Positions 8,140 to 17,447 of a stretch of 64,000 nucleotides of DNA are shown here, piece after piece. The position numbers and the translations under genes are program-made. The number at the start of each line of letters is the position of its first letter. The first letter of the stretch is position 1. This DNA is from Rhizobiaceae bacterium (GTDB lineage Bacteria; Pseudomonadota; Alphaproteobacteria; Rhizobiales; Rhizobiaceae), in the NCBI GenBank assembly GCA_029233925.1, contig JARGOX010000022.1, forward strand, positions 1-64,000, given 5' to 3'. Under the pieces are notes generated by a model, which was given only the letters and a program-made list of their open reading frames with translations, had not been told where the DNA came from and did not search any database.

Positions 8140-10557
8140 TTGACGATTGAAGTCGCGCCCAGCTCCAATTCGCAGCCGCCTGTGGAAGACGCATTGCAGG
8201 CCGGGAGAGGTCGTGGTGAGAAGAACCGCTTCGGTCTATCCGCCAAAATCAGCATCTGGACGATACTTTTCGGTGTCGTCACGGCCATCGGCGTTGTTGT
8301 CTTGATGTATAATACAAGCGCTAGGACGATTTCCGAGATCGAGACCCTTGCCAATACAGAGGCCATGCAACGGGTAGCCGTTCGGTTGAATGCCACCACT
8401 GAACAACTTCGGCAGGATGCGCTGATACTTTCAAAAACGCCACCCATCCAGGGAATTCTGCGTTCAATTCAAAATGACGGGATTGATCCATTCGATGGAT
8501 CGAGCAGGCAGCTCTGGCAAGATCGTCTGGCGCAGATTTTTGCAAGTTTTCTCGAGACCCGGCAGGAATATTTGCAGGTGCGTTTTATTTCTGATGCGGG
8601 TGGCGGGATGGAAATTGTTCGCGTCGAGCAATCAGGCAATCTTATTCAGCGTTCTCCGACCGAAGATTTACAGGAGAAGGCCGTGGAGCCGTATTTCAGG
8701 GCAACTGCGGGATTGGCAGAGGGGAAAGTCTTTCTTAGTAAAATTGATCTGAATAAGGAATTCGGAGTCCTGGAAACGCCTTATCGTCCAACTATCCGGG
8801 CTGCGACACCAATCTATTCTGATGCTGGCAAATTCGTCGGCATGATTGTCATCAATGCCGATGCGGGGGTATTTTTTTCGCGCATTGCAGCGGTCCTTCA
8901 AAAAGGCCAAAGCCTGCTGCTGGCCAATGAGGCTGGCGACTATCTGTACCATCCCGACGAAGGCCTCACTTTCGGCTTCGAGCGCGGCCAGCGCTATCGT
9001 ATCCAGGAACAGTACCCGGCGCTTGAAGCTGCCGGGTTTGATTTCACGGGCAAAGTGCAAGGCGAAAAGGGCGAGCAGCATCTGTTTTCGCAAAAGGTCG
9101 CCTTTGATCGGGACCAACCGGATCGGTTTCTCACCGTTGGCCTGCTTTCGCCGGTTCACAGCCCATTCAACCAGATTTTTGGTAAATATAACGGACTGGT
9201 AATCTTCATTACAGCCGCCTGGGTGCTGCTTGGAGCCGTTTTTTCGGCATTCAGGACAGGACATCTGGTTCGGTCCTTGAAGGAACTCGCAGCAGCATCT
9301 GCGCGGCTAGGGCAGGGCGCGCAGGACATTGACTTGTCAAATCTGCAAAAGCGCAAGGATGAAATCGGCGACCTGGCGCAGTCATTTGTTCAGATGGTCG
9401 AACAGATACAGACCCGTGAAACCCAATTGCTTGAGCAGGCTGAGGCACTTTCACAATCCAACAATGGATTGAGTCTTCTGAACACGCAGCTCTCTGCTGT
9501 CATGGATAACGCTCTTGATGGGCTGATTGTCATTGATGAGAAGGCGATCATTCAAAGTTTTAATCCGGCGGCTTGTCACATGTTCAGTTACACAGCCAAG
9601 GAAGTCATCGGCGAGCATGCATCATTATTGGTACCGGAACGTTTCCATACCAGAAACGAGAACTACCTTCAGGAGCTTCTCTCAGCCAATGATGCAAGTA
9701 TGTTTGCAGTCGGTCGTGAGGTTTTGGCGCGACGAAAAGATGGCACGGAATTTCTGATAGAGTTGGGAATATCGCCGATGTTTGTCGGAAAAAAACGAAT
9801 GTTTCTGGGCATGACCAGTGACCTTTCGAGGCGCAAGGCAATCGAGCGACAGAAGGAGCAGAGGTTTATTGAAGACCTGCGGCGTTCCAACGAAGAATTG
9901 AGCCAATTTGCCTATGTGGCCAGCCATGACCTGCAGGAACCGCTGCGGGTTGTTGGCAGTTATGTGGATTTGCTGGCGCGTCGCTATCAGGGCAAACTGG
10001 ACGCCGAAGCTGACGAATTCATCGCCTACGCCATCGATGGTGTGACGCGCATGAAGAGCCTGATCAATGACATTCTGGGCTATTCGAGGGTCAGCCACAA
10101 TCCGATCAGCCAGGAACAGGTCGATACCAATGCGGTTCTGGCACGCATTGAGCGGTCACTGGCCAGCCGGATCAAGGAAGCGGACGGAAAAATGGAGTAC
10201 GAAACGCTTCCTGTGGTGCTTGCCGATAGCGTTCAGGTTGAGCGCCTCTTTCGCAATCTGATAGACAATGCTGTCAAGTACAGATCAAAAAATCCACTAT
10301 CAATTCATATTGAGGCGAATTCACAGGGTGATCGATGGGCGTTTTCAATTCGCGACAATGGCATTGGAATTGACCCTCAATTCAAAGACAAGGTATTTGG
10401 CATATTCACGCGACTGCATGGCCGCGATGCCTATGCGGGAACTGGCATCGGGCTGGCATCTTGCCGCCGCATTGTTGAACGCCATGGGGGGGAAATTGAC
10501 GTCGAGCAGGCCCCTGGTGGCGGATCGATTTTCAGATTTACCCTGCCGAAAGGCTAA
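8140..10557 (+). CDS. Sensor histidine kinase (periplasmic sensor, HAMP, PAS, HisKA, HATPase)
   Basis: Membrane kinase of about 805 residues. Order: TM 36-56, large periplasmic sensor 57-350 of dCache type, TM about 351-371, HAMP 372-425 with a following coiled coil, PAS 445-565, dimerisation domain with phosphorylatable H596 in FAYVASHDLQEPLR, and ATPase with N-box LIDNAVKY, G1 DNGIGID and G2 GTGIGL. The ASHDLQEPLR box is typical of phytochrome-like kinases that pair with Rcp1-type receivers, and such a receiver gene follows 34 bp later. I chose TTG 8140 because GGAGA lies 5 bp upstream; TTG 8128 in the same frame is the alternative. A 190-bp gap separates it from the adaptor gene. Confidence 0.88.
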   Translation: MTIEVAPSSNSQPPVEDALQAGRGRGEKNRFGLSAKISIWTILFGVVTAIGVVVLMYNTSARTISEIETLANTEAMQRVAVRLNATTEQLRQDALILSKTPPIQGILRSIQNDGIDPFDGSSRQLWQDRLAQIFASFLETRQEYLQVRFISDAGGGMEIVRVEQSGNLIQRSPTEDLQEKAVEPYFRATAGLAEGKVFLSKIDLNKEFGVLETPYRPTIRAATPIYSDAGKFVGMIVINADAGVFFSRIAAVLQKGQSLLLANEAGDYLYHPDEGLTFGFERGQRYRIQEQYPALEAAGFDFTGKVQGEKGEQHLFSQKVAFDRDQPDRFLTVGLLSPVHSPFNQIFGKYNGLVIFITAAWVLLGAVFSAFRTGHLVRSLKELAAASARLGQGAQDIDLSNLQKRKDEIGDLAQSFVQMVEQIQTRETQLLEQAEALSQSNNGLSLLNTQLSAVMDNALDGLIVIDEKAIIQSFNPAACHMFSYTAKEVIGEHASLLVPERFHTRNENYLQELLSANDASMFAVGREVLARRKDGTEFLIELGISPMFVGKKRMFLGMTSDLSRRKAIERQKEQRFIEDLRRSNEELSQFAYVASHDLQEPLRVVGSYVDLLARRYQGKLDAEADEFIAYAIDGVTRMKSLINDILGYSRVSHNPISQEQVDTNAVLARIERSLASRIKEADGKMEYETLPVVLADSVQVERLFRNLIDNAVKYRSKNPLSIHIEANSQGDRWAFSIRDNGIGIDPQFKDKVFGIFTRLHGRDAYAGTGIGLASCRRIVERHGGEIDVEQAPGGGSIFRFTLPKG

Positions 10558-10591
10558 ACCCAGTAGAATTTGAAACGAACAGGAGCTCGAT

Positions 10592-11032
10592 ATGCAAACA
10601 GCTAGAGGACCAGGTCCAATCGAAATACTTCTGGTGGAAGACAATCCGGCTGATATACGGCTGACGATTGAAGGCTTCAAGGAAGCAAAGATTGCCAATA
10701 ATCTCACGGCCGTGATGAACGGTCAGGAGGCACTCGACTTTCTCTACAATCGCGGAGACCACATCGACGCAGTGCGGCCTGATCTTATTGTTCTGGACCT
10801 TAATCTTCAGGGGATTAGCGGACATGAAGTGCTGAAGCAAATCAAGGGTGATCCAGATCTGAAGACAATACCGACCGTTGTATTGACTTCCTCGGAGGCC
10901 GAAAGCGATATTGCCAAGTCTTACCAATTGCAGGCAAACTGTTGTATAGTGAAGCCCGTTACTTTTGAGGGCCTGATGTCGGTGGTAAAAGCGATCGATA
11001 ACTTTTGGTTCACTGTTGTTGTGCTGCCATAG
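10592..11032 (+). CDS. Rcp1-like response regulator
   Basis: Single receiver domain of 146 residues with E16/D17, phosphoacceptor D69 in DLIVLDLNLQGISG and K121 in VKPVTF. The LVEDNPAD start and the LYNRGDH insert are typical of Rcp1 receivers that partner phytochrome-type kinases. The ATG at 10592 has AGGAG upstream. The preceding kinase has the matching H-box style, so they are the likely cognate pair. It ends 25 bp before the remnant of another receiver gene. Confidence 0.88.
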   Translation: MQTARGPGPIEILLVEDNPADIRLTIEGFKEAKIANNLTAVMNGQEALDFLYNRGDHIDAVRPDLIVLDLNLQGISGHEVLKQIKGDPDLKTIPTVVLTSSEAESDIAKSYQLQANCCIVKPVTFEGLMSVVKAIDNFWFTVVVLP

Positions 11033-11057
11033 GCTGAACCGATGCAGCAGAATTACA

Positions 11058-11222
11058 ATGATCCATAACAGTCCAAAAACACTGTCCATATTGCTCATTG
11101 AAGACAACCCGGCAGACAGGCGTCTGGCGGAGATTGCCCTTGATGAAGCTGCCATGGAAGGGCATGTGATCTGTGATCTGTGATCTGCGGACGGCCGGCA
11201 CCCTTGCTGAAGGCTTGGCCTG
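11058..11222 (+). pseudogene. Receiver-domain remnant of a broken REC-GGDEF-EAL gene
   Basis: ATG 11058 opens a receiver start (LSILLIEDNPADRRLAEIALDEAAMEGHVICDL) that stops at 11181-11183 because GTGATCT is present three times at 11166-11186. Removing one 7-bp unit lets the frame continue as RTAGTLAEGLA, still receiver-like. It then breaks again into the GGDEF part. The rest of the receiver, including the phosphoacceptor aspartate, and the first GGDEF helix are missing, so there was a slippage event and a deletion. Confidence 0.8.
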
Positions 11223-11237
11223 TCAGAAAGCGCGATA

Positions 11238-12434
11238 TTGTTGATCGATCTCGACCGCTTCAAGGATATCAACGACCTTTTCGGGCATCAAACGGGTGAT
11301 GAGGTTCTGGTCGCAATTGCCGATGCGCTCAAAACAGTCCTGTCCGAGAATGACAGTGCCGCCAGAATTGGTGGCGATGAATTCGCCATGCTTTTGCGTG
11401 ATGTCAAAACGGAAGAAGACGCGTTTCGCAGAACCGATGAGATTCTCGTTGCACTGAAGGCAATATGCATGCTCAATGACGGTCGGTTCGGTGTGCATTT
11501 CAGCGTTGGTGTCTCGCTGATTTCTTTCGGAGAGACAGAAACGAGTACGCTGATTTCGCGTGCCGACCATGCACTTTACAAATCCAAACAAACAAAAGAC
11601 ACCGCTGTTGTCCTCTATGATGCGCAGATGGACGATTCTTTCAACGAGAAGCAGGTGCTCAAGCAGAAGATGGCAGCGGATATTCAGGAAAACCGCTTCT
11701 ATCTTGATTTTCAGCCGGTTGTCGACGCCGGGAATCATTCAATTGTTGCGGCAGAGGGGCTTGCTCGCTGGCGTGGCGAAGACGGTGCTCTGGTCGGTCC
11801 GGTTACCTTTATTCCCATTGCAGAAGAGAGTGGCATGATCGCCACATTGGGAGGCCGATTGTTTGACGACCTTTGCGCGTGCATCGCCAAACGTTTTTCT
11901 GACCAGAAAAATGTCGTCATACCGATTTCCATCAATGTATCGCCGATCCAGGCCCGCGATCCGGGGTTTGCCGTTCGATTCATCAACACGATCGAGCGTC
12001 ATGCGATACCACCGCAATATATCAATATCGAACTGACGGAATCCAGCTTCGTACATAGTATTGATGTGGTGCAAACCAATTTGGAGATGATCCGGCACTA
12101 CGGTGTGGGGGGCCAGATTGATGATTTCGGAACCGGCTACTCATCCCTGTCCTTGCTCAAGGACCTGCCATTCGATGCGGTCAAGATTGATCGCAGTTTC
12201 GTTCAGGACGTCGGTAAGGTCGTGTGGGCGGATGCCATCGTCAAGGCGCTTGTGGACATGGGTGAAAATCTGGGATTCCGCACCATTGCCGAAGGCATCG
12301 AAACAGAAGAGCAGGCATTTGCATTGCGCGATCTGGGTGTGACCTGTCTTCAGGGCTACTATTTTTCGCGACCAATCAGTCGCGAAGCCTTTGCCACATT
12401 GCTGTCAGGTGACGGTTACTGCAACGTGGCCTGA
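11238..12434 (+). CDS. GGDEF-EAL protein, 5'-truncated
   Basis: Diguanylate cyclase/phosphodiesterase module of 398 residues opening at TTG 11238. The GGDEF part begins abruptly at LLIDLDRFKDIND and lacks the usual DxLTGLPNR helix, but keeps ARIGGDEFAMLL. The EAL part reads EGL in AAEGLARW; the other metal and catalytic residues are visible (N in SINVS, E in IELTESSF, DD in IDDFGTGYSSL, K in VKIDRSF, E in IAEGIETEEQ, Q in LQGYYFSRP), so phosphodiesterase activity is still plausible. It follows a receiver remnant in another frame, so the ancestor was a REC-GGDEF-EAL protein. It has no convincing Shine-Dalgarno sequence. It may be a non-expressed pseudogene. Confidence 0.75.
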   Translation: MLIDLDRFKDINDLFGHQTGDEVLVAIADALKTVLSENDSAARIGGDEFAMLLRDVKTEEDAFRRTDEILVALKAICMLNDGRFGVHFSVGVSLISFGETETSTLISRADHALYKSKQTKDTAVVLYDAQMDDSFNEKQVLKQKMAADIQENRFYLDFQPVVDAGNHSIVAAEGLARWRGEDGALVGPVTFIPIAEESGMIATLGGRLFDDLCACIAKRFSDQKNVVIPISINVSPIQARDPGFAVRFINTIERHAIPPQYINIELTESSFVHSIDVVQTNLEMIRHYGVGGQIDDFGTGYSSLSLLKDLPFDAVKIDRSFVQDVGKVVWADAIVKALVDMGENLGFRTIAEGIETEEQAFALRDLGVTCLQGYYFSRPISREAFATLLSGDGYCNVA

Positions 12435-12948
12435 TCATTGCGCATTACAGCGGCGTCACCTGGTTGATTTCTGCAAGCCTTTGTCGAATAAAAATTGTGA
12501 TCGTCACTAATATCGGTCAGATCAGAACTGACAGCCAAAGTTGTTTCTCAAATGGCAGACCGGATTGAATTCGCGCTGAAACCCCTGGTTCTGCAGGCGG
12601 TTGTGGCGAGAATATTCAAGATCACCACATTTTTGGGACATGAGCGAAAGCGTCGTCTGTCGCACTTTGCGAACCAGACCACCATTGACATAGGCATGGG
12701 CTGAAATGGTCGGTTCGATCGGCGACGCGTGCCTTGTCATGGCCATGGGCGCTGGCTGTAAATTCTTTCTCCCGGACTTTTGTTCTGACTGTTTTACCCG
12801 TCAAAATTATTCCGTGTCGCCGCCGTATTCGACATGGATAAGCCGTGATTGTGGGGAACTAGAAGGCTGGGCGCGCGTTGTCCCACATATAACTCGTTTG
12901 ATCGCGCGCCACAGGGTCTGCGGTCTTATCGCTTTGAGGAGCATTGGT
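12435..12948. other. Intergenic region, 514 bp
   Basis: Gap between the GGDEF-EAL gene and the OmpA-family gene. Both strands hold short open frames without a good start signal or recognisable family. I see GAGGAG at 12935-12940 as the ribosome site for the ATG at 12949 and otherwise nothing that I can support. Confidence 0.4.
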
Positions 12949-14679
12949 ATGAAAATTATTCGCCCGCATTATGTCGTCGCTTTGGCGGCCTTGTTTCCTA
13001 TGGCCAGTTCGCCGACGATGGCTGCCTATTTCTCGCCGGGTTCCCTCGGCACAGTGACGCAGGGGACGCGTGGGCATGACACAGGGCATGTCCTGCTGGT
13101 ACAGGCTGGCGAGCCTGAAAGCGTTCTCAATGCGCGTGCCAACCTGGTGGCGTCCGAGGAAGCTTTGCGCATCGCTGAAACCGACAATGGTGACGTGGAT
13201 GCTGCACGCAAGTCAGTGAAGAAGGCGCGTCGCGGTTTGGCGCAGGCGCTGGCTGATGCGGGGCTTCCGCTTGCTGGGCAGTCTGCTGAAAAAGCGGAAG
13301 CCGAAGCTGCTGCACCCGAAAAGGCACCAGAGGCGTCTGTGCAGGCCGACGTGGCTGCCGAGCAGCCCGTTGAAGCAACGACAGAGCAAACTGAAGAAGC
13401 TCAGCCACAGGAAGACTCTGCCGAAACCGCACCTGCTGTTGCGGACATACCCAAACCCGAGGAAAAACCAGCAGCTATCGCAGATGCCGATGGAAAGCAA
13501 AAAAAGGGCAAAGCAGATACAGCAACTGCCGAGGAGGAAAAGCCCAACAAACGCAATGCCGAGGACAAACTGACGAAAAAGCAAAAACGTGAAAAGGCGA
13601 GGGCGGAAGCTGAATCCGCCAGTGACGGCGAACAGGTGAAGAAAGAACAGGCCGAAGCCAAGCCTGCTGCTCCGGAATCAACGGGCATTCAGGGAGAAGA
13701 GGCCGATCCTCAGGTCAATAAACTGCGCAAGAAGCTTGCCGCTGAGCGCGAGAAGGTGCGCGAACTGGAATCCCGACAGAGCGACCAGACAGATCAAAAA
13801 GGCCGCAAAGATAGAAAGAATCGTGGGGATGAATCCGAAGTACGCGGTGGCGACAACCGGACGATCTTCAAATTGGGTGATCGGGTCATCATTCGCAGCG
13901 ACAGTGAAACCGATCGCATTTTGCGTGGTGCCAACGATATTGAAGTCACCAACCTGCCACGCGGACGCAGTCAAACGACGGTCACGCGTCCCAATGGTTC
14001 ACAGATCATCACGATCCGCGATTCAAACGGCGATATCATCTATCGGGTGCGCAAGCAGCGCAATGGTCGCGAACTCGTACTGATCGATAATCGCCCTCTG
14101 TATGAGGAGCGGCGTCCGCGCGGCGGGGTGGAGATCAATCTGCCACCGATCCGGCTGAAGATTCCCCAGAGCGATTATGTCATTGAAATGGGCAACAGGG
14201 TCAATCAGAACGCCATCCGTTCTGCTCTGACGGCGCCGCCGGTGGAAAGTGTTGAGCGGGCTTATTCACTGGAGGAGGTGCGCTATTCGGAACGGTTGCG
14301 GGACAAACTGCGTCGCATCGATACGCCGGTCACCTTTGACAGTGGCAGTGCGGCAATATCCCCAACCGAAATTCCGACACTTGACCGTCTCGCACTCGCC
14401 ATGGAAGCGATCCTTGATCAGGATCCGGACACGATCTTTCTCATCGAAGGCCATACGGATGCGATCGGATCAGAAATCTCCAATCTTGCCCTATCGGACC
14501 GGCGTGCTGAATCCATCGCAATCGCCCTGTCGGAATATTTCAACATTCCGCCAGAGAACCTGATCACACAGGGCTACGGTGAGGCCTATCTCAAGGTGCC
14601 GACGCTGGAAGCCGAGCGCAACAACCGCCGTGTGGCAGTGCGCAACATAACCAACCTGTTGCGCGAACCTGGGCGTTGA
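12949..14679 (+). CDS. OmpA-family outer membrane/peptidoglycan-binding protein with charged linker
   Basis: Exported protein of 576 residues. A signal peptide is visible at 1-25 (hydrophobic ALAALFPMASS, then TMA-A). Residues about 95-280 are low-complexity, rich in Ala, Glu, Lys and Pro. A middle region of about 130 residues is strand-rich, and the C-terminus is an OmpA-like peptidoglycan-binding domain (VTFDSGSAAI, IEGHTDAIGSEISNLALSDRRAESI, LITQGYGE, ERNNRRV). The open frame extends upstream to 12706, but ATG 12949 is chosen for GAGGAG at 12935-12940 and the signal peptide right after it. A strong hairpin follows at 14768. It likely tethers the outer membrane to the cell wall. Confidence 0.85.
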   Translation: MKIIRPHYVVALAALFPMASSPTMAAYFSPGSLGTVTQGTRGHDTGHVLLVQAGEPESVLNARANLVASEEALRIAETDNGDVDAARKSVKKARRGLAQALADAGLPLAGQSAEKAEAEAAAPEKAPEASVQADVAAEQPVEATTEQTEEAQPQEDSAETAPAVADIPKPEEKPAAIADADGKQKKGKADTATAEEEKPNKRNAEDKLTKKQKREKARAEAESASDGEQVKKEQAEAKPAAPESTGIQGEEADPQVNKLRKKLAAEREKVRELESRQSDQTDQKGRKDRKNRGDESEVRGGDNRTIFKLGDRVIIRSDSETDRILRGANDIEVTNLPRGRSQTTVTRPNGSQIITIRDSNGDIIYRVRKQRNGRELVLIDNRPLYEERRPRGGVEINLPPIRLKIPQSDYVIEMGNRVNQNAIRSALTAPPVESVERAYSLEEVRYSERLRDKLRRIDTPVTFDSGSAAISPTEIPTLDRLALAMEAILDQDPDTIFLIEGHTDAIGSEISNLALSDRRAESIAIALSEYFNIPPENLITQGYGEAYLKVPTLEAERNNRRVAVRNITNLLREPGR

Positions 14680-15087
14680 TAATCGTCTTTGATAAACGGC
14701 CGGCAACCCGTGTCAGGTCGTATGAGAGCCTGGTGTGAGCCAATTTGTGAAAGTTGATTGCTGATTTGACCAGCGGCTTGAAACAGACGTTTCAAGCCGC
14801 TGGTCCTTTATATGCAGGAGGACTCTGCTCCGGCTTTCTGAAGCGACGGGGAACTGCTGATTGTGTGACGTGTCAACGCATCGCTGCCGTAACTAAATTA
14901 CCGGAAGCGATGATCTCCAGAAACGTGCGGGCAAGAACTATTTCCTTACGGTCCATTCATCACGCATTCTCGTTTCGATGACAATTGCCATTTGAAATTG
15001 TTGGCTTTCATCGATCGCGACCAAGGCTGGTGAAATTCAACTGCTTACAGCTTGACTGCCGCTAAAAAACCAGGTGACACTGGCAGA
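14680..15087. other. Intergenic region between convergent genes, about 410 bp
   Basis: Apart from the hairpin at 14768-14805 I find no supported gene; the open frame at 14754-14981 crosses the hairpin and has no recognisable family. The two flanking genes converge here. Confidence 0.4.
14768..14805 (+). terminator. Perfect 17-bp stem hairpin
   Basis: Arms GACCAGCGGCTTGAAAC (14768-14784) and GTTTCAAGCCGCTGGTC (14789-14805) pair without mismatch around the loop AGAC, followed by CTTTATAT. It sits about 90 bp after the OmpA-family stop. It is most likely a transcription terminator, although the T-run is short. Confidence 0.75.
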
Positions 15088-17241
15088 CTAATAGCCGTTT
15101 GACTGTTTTGCATGGTGCGTGAATAGCTTCCCGCTGAAGTGCTTCAGGACTTGCTCGCCTGGCATTGGCCGGTAGAAAAAGTAGCCTTGGCCCCGTTCGC
15201 AGCCGAGTGTTCTGAGATGATCGGCTTCGGTTTTGTTTTCAATACCTTCTGCAACTGTCGAGTATCCAATTTCACGCCCCAACTGAATGAGGGACTGAAC
15301 AATTGCGCGATCGGAACGGGATTTCATCATATCCTTGACGAATGATTTGTCGATTTTCAGGATTGAGAAGGGCAGGCTTTTCAAGTGGGTCAGCGACGAA
15401 TAACCGATCCCGAAATCATCCAGGGCGACCCGCACGCCGGCATCCAGCAGATGTCTGAGCTGTTCAGTGATGACACGTACTGACGCTCCGAAGACCGTGG
15501 TTTCGGTCACCTCAAGGACCAGCCTGTTGGGATGCAGACCATAGCGTGAAAGCATATTGATAATCTCAAGCGAAAAGCCCGGTTGCCGCAGATCAGCGGC
15601 AGTCACATTGCAGCCAATCCGCCCCACTTCAAACCCTGCCTTGTCCCATTTGATCATGTCACAGCAAATCTGTTCCAGCATGTTCTTGCACAGTTCAACA
15701 CATGTCTTCGGGTCGTCGAAAATTTCCATGAATCCTTCAGGTGACAGGATTCCCTGCTGCGGATGCACCCATCTGGCAAGGGCCTCCATGCCGCTGATCT
15801 CGCCAGTCTTCAGGTCGATGATCGGTTGATAAAAGGGAACAACCTGGTTGTGCGATAAAGCGCGACGAAACTCCTGCGTGACGACCACGCGTTTGCGGAA
15901 ATTCTCCATCATTGCGGGGTTGTATTTCTGCAGGATCGCACTGTCATTGCGTTTGGCAGCGTAGAGTGCAAGATCAGCGTATCGCATAAGCTCTGCACTC
16001 TCGGTACTGTCCGTGGGAAACACTGCATAGCCTGCGCAGGCTGAAATATTGAAAATGAAATTCTCGACCACGACATCGAATTTGAAATTTGAAAACAATC
16101 TGGTCAGTTCTTCTTCGAGAGATTTCGGCTCATCGGTATGTTCTATCAAAACAGCAAATTCGTCTCCTCCCAGCCGGGAGAAATGGCACTGATCACCCAT
16201 CCTTTTGCCAAACCACTCAGTAAAACGCACAAGAACCGTGTCACCCAACTCATGTCCAAACTGATCGTTGATTTCCTTGAAATTATTCAAGTCCACGACA
16301 CAGAGCGCCACTTTTTTGGGGCTGTTGACTGGCTGATCCAGCAATTTTTCAAATTGCTTGTGAAAACCCGAGCGATTGGCGATCCCGGTCAGTGGATCGA
16401 CCAGGGCCAACCTTTCCAGTTCCAGATGTTGCTCGCGTTCACGGGTGACGTCCTGATAGGTGCCAAACAGTCGGCGGAGCTCATTGTCGACGAACTCAGC
16501 CTCGCCGATGACGCGAACCCATCGTGAAATACCTGCATCCGTTACCATTGGGATGACAATGTCGAAGGGCTTTCCTGTTTCAATCGTGCGGTCAATCGCC
16601 GCCGTCAGTTGAACCAATGCTTCGCCTTTGTAGACGCTGCTTGCCAGTTCAAAGTCCAGGGGAGTGCCGAGAGGAATACCGCAGATGTTGTAGATTTCAT
16701 CCGTCCATTCAACCCGGTTATCTGTCAAAGACCAACGCCAGGCGCCAATCTTCGCAACACGCTCAAACTGTGCCAGCAGGGTTCGCTGCAAGCGAGCTTC
16801 CCGGTCGATCACCTCCAAGCGTTCCCTCGCTGCCACCTCCATGGTGACATCACGAGCAACGCCACGATAGCCCAAAAAGGCTCCGGAGGTGTCAAACCGG
16901 GGTGATCCACTTGATTCAAACCATCGAATCCTGCCGTCGCTTGGCCGCAACGGATACCTGAAATGACTGAACGGTTGCTGCCGTTCCAAGATTTGACAAT
17001 GTGCTGTCCAAATTTCTGAATCAGCTGAATAGTCATTGATTTGAGACCGTGATCTATTAAGAAACTCAGCTTTTTCAAGGCTGGTCAGACGTAAGAATTG
17101 GTCGCTCACGTAGGTGAGTATCAGATCAGTATCTGTTTCCCATGCCCAAAAATCTGCTTCTGACAGATATTCATTGATAACATCGTTGTCGGCCACTGGG
17201 GTCTTTTTCCTTAACTGCGTGAATTTATCACCATGTCTCAA
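15088..17241 (-). CDS. PAS-PAS-GGDEF-EAL c-di-GMP turnover protein
   Basis: Cytoplasmic 717-residue protein without TM helices. Domains: PAS 25-135, PAS 155-270, GGDEF 275-440 with intact G358-F362 and DxLTGIANR, and EAL 455-700 with E486-A487-L488 and CNVT, EVTET, DDFGIGYSSL, ILKIDKSF, VAEGIE and QGYFF motifs. Both active sites look complete, so it may make and degrade c-di-GMP, as in many dual-domain proteins where one activity dominates. It is a single gene with no operon partner and could modulate the polysaccharide locus upstream, which is inference. Confidence 0.92.
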   Translation of the reverse strand: MRHGDKFTQLRKKTPVADNDVINEYLSEADFWAWETDTDLILTYVSDQFLRLTSLEKAEFLNRSRSQINDYSADSEIWTAHCQILERQQPFSHFRYPLRPSDGRIRWFESSGSPRFDTSGAFLGYRGVARDVTMEVAARERLEVIDREARLQRTLLAQFERVAKIGAWRWSLTDNRVEWTDEIYNICGIPLGTPLDFELASSVYKGEALVQLTAAIDRTIETGKPFDIVIPMVTDAGISRWVRVIGEAEFVDNELRRLFGTYQDVTREREQHLELERLALVDPLTGIANRSGFHKQFEKLLDQPVNSPKKVALCVVDLNNFKEINDQFGHELGDTVLVRFTEWFGKRMGDQCHFSRLGGDEFAVLIEHTDEPKSLEEELTRLFSNFKFDVVVENFIFNISACAGYAVFPTDSTESAELMRYADLALYAAKRNDSAILQKYNPAMMENFRKRVVVTQEFRRALSHNQVVPFYQPIIDLKTGEISGMEALARWVHPQQGILSPEGFMEIFDDPKTCVELCKNMLEQICCDMIKWDKAGFEVGRIGCNVTAADLRQPGFSLEIINMLSRYGLHPNRLVLEVTETTVFGASVRVITEQLRHLLDAGVRVALDDFGIGYSSLTHLKSLPFSILKIDKSFVKDMMKSRSDRAIVQSLIQLGREIGYSTVAEGIENKTEADHLRTLGCERGQGYFFYRPMPGEQVLKHFSGKLFTHHAKQSNGY

Positions 17242-17447
17242 GTATTTTGAGTATTCGTAAAAATATGCCCTTACAGGGTCTTTTAACGATACTTGGTTAA
17301 CATATTCAAAGTGTCAATGGTCGTGTTTACCATAACCCACAGTTGTGGGTATCTGCCGAAATTCGATGGTTCAATTGCCTGTGCTTGGTGTTCATGGACA
17401 GGCATGGTATTTCGCCAAATGCTGTCCGCAATTTGAAGGTTTTGCCC

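Noticed and set aside
7955-8143. Open frame of 62 codons between the adaptor and the sensor kinase genes
   Set aside because: No family match, no good start signal, and it overlaps the kinase start; likely chance.
12522-12746. Open frame of 74 codons on the minus strand between the GGDEF-EAL and OmpA genes
   Set aside because: No recognisable family and no ribosome site; I cannot support it as a gene.
12706-12948. Upstream extension of the OmpA-family frame
   Set aside because: The signal peptide and GAGGAG place the start at 12949; the extension reads as non-coding.
14754-14981. Open frame of 75 codons downstream of the OmpA gene
   Set aside because: It crosses the perfect terminator hairpin and has no known family.
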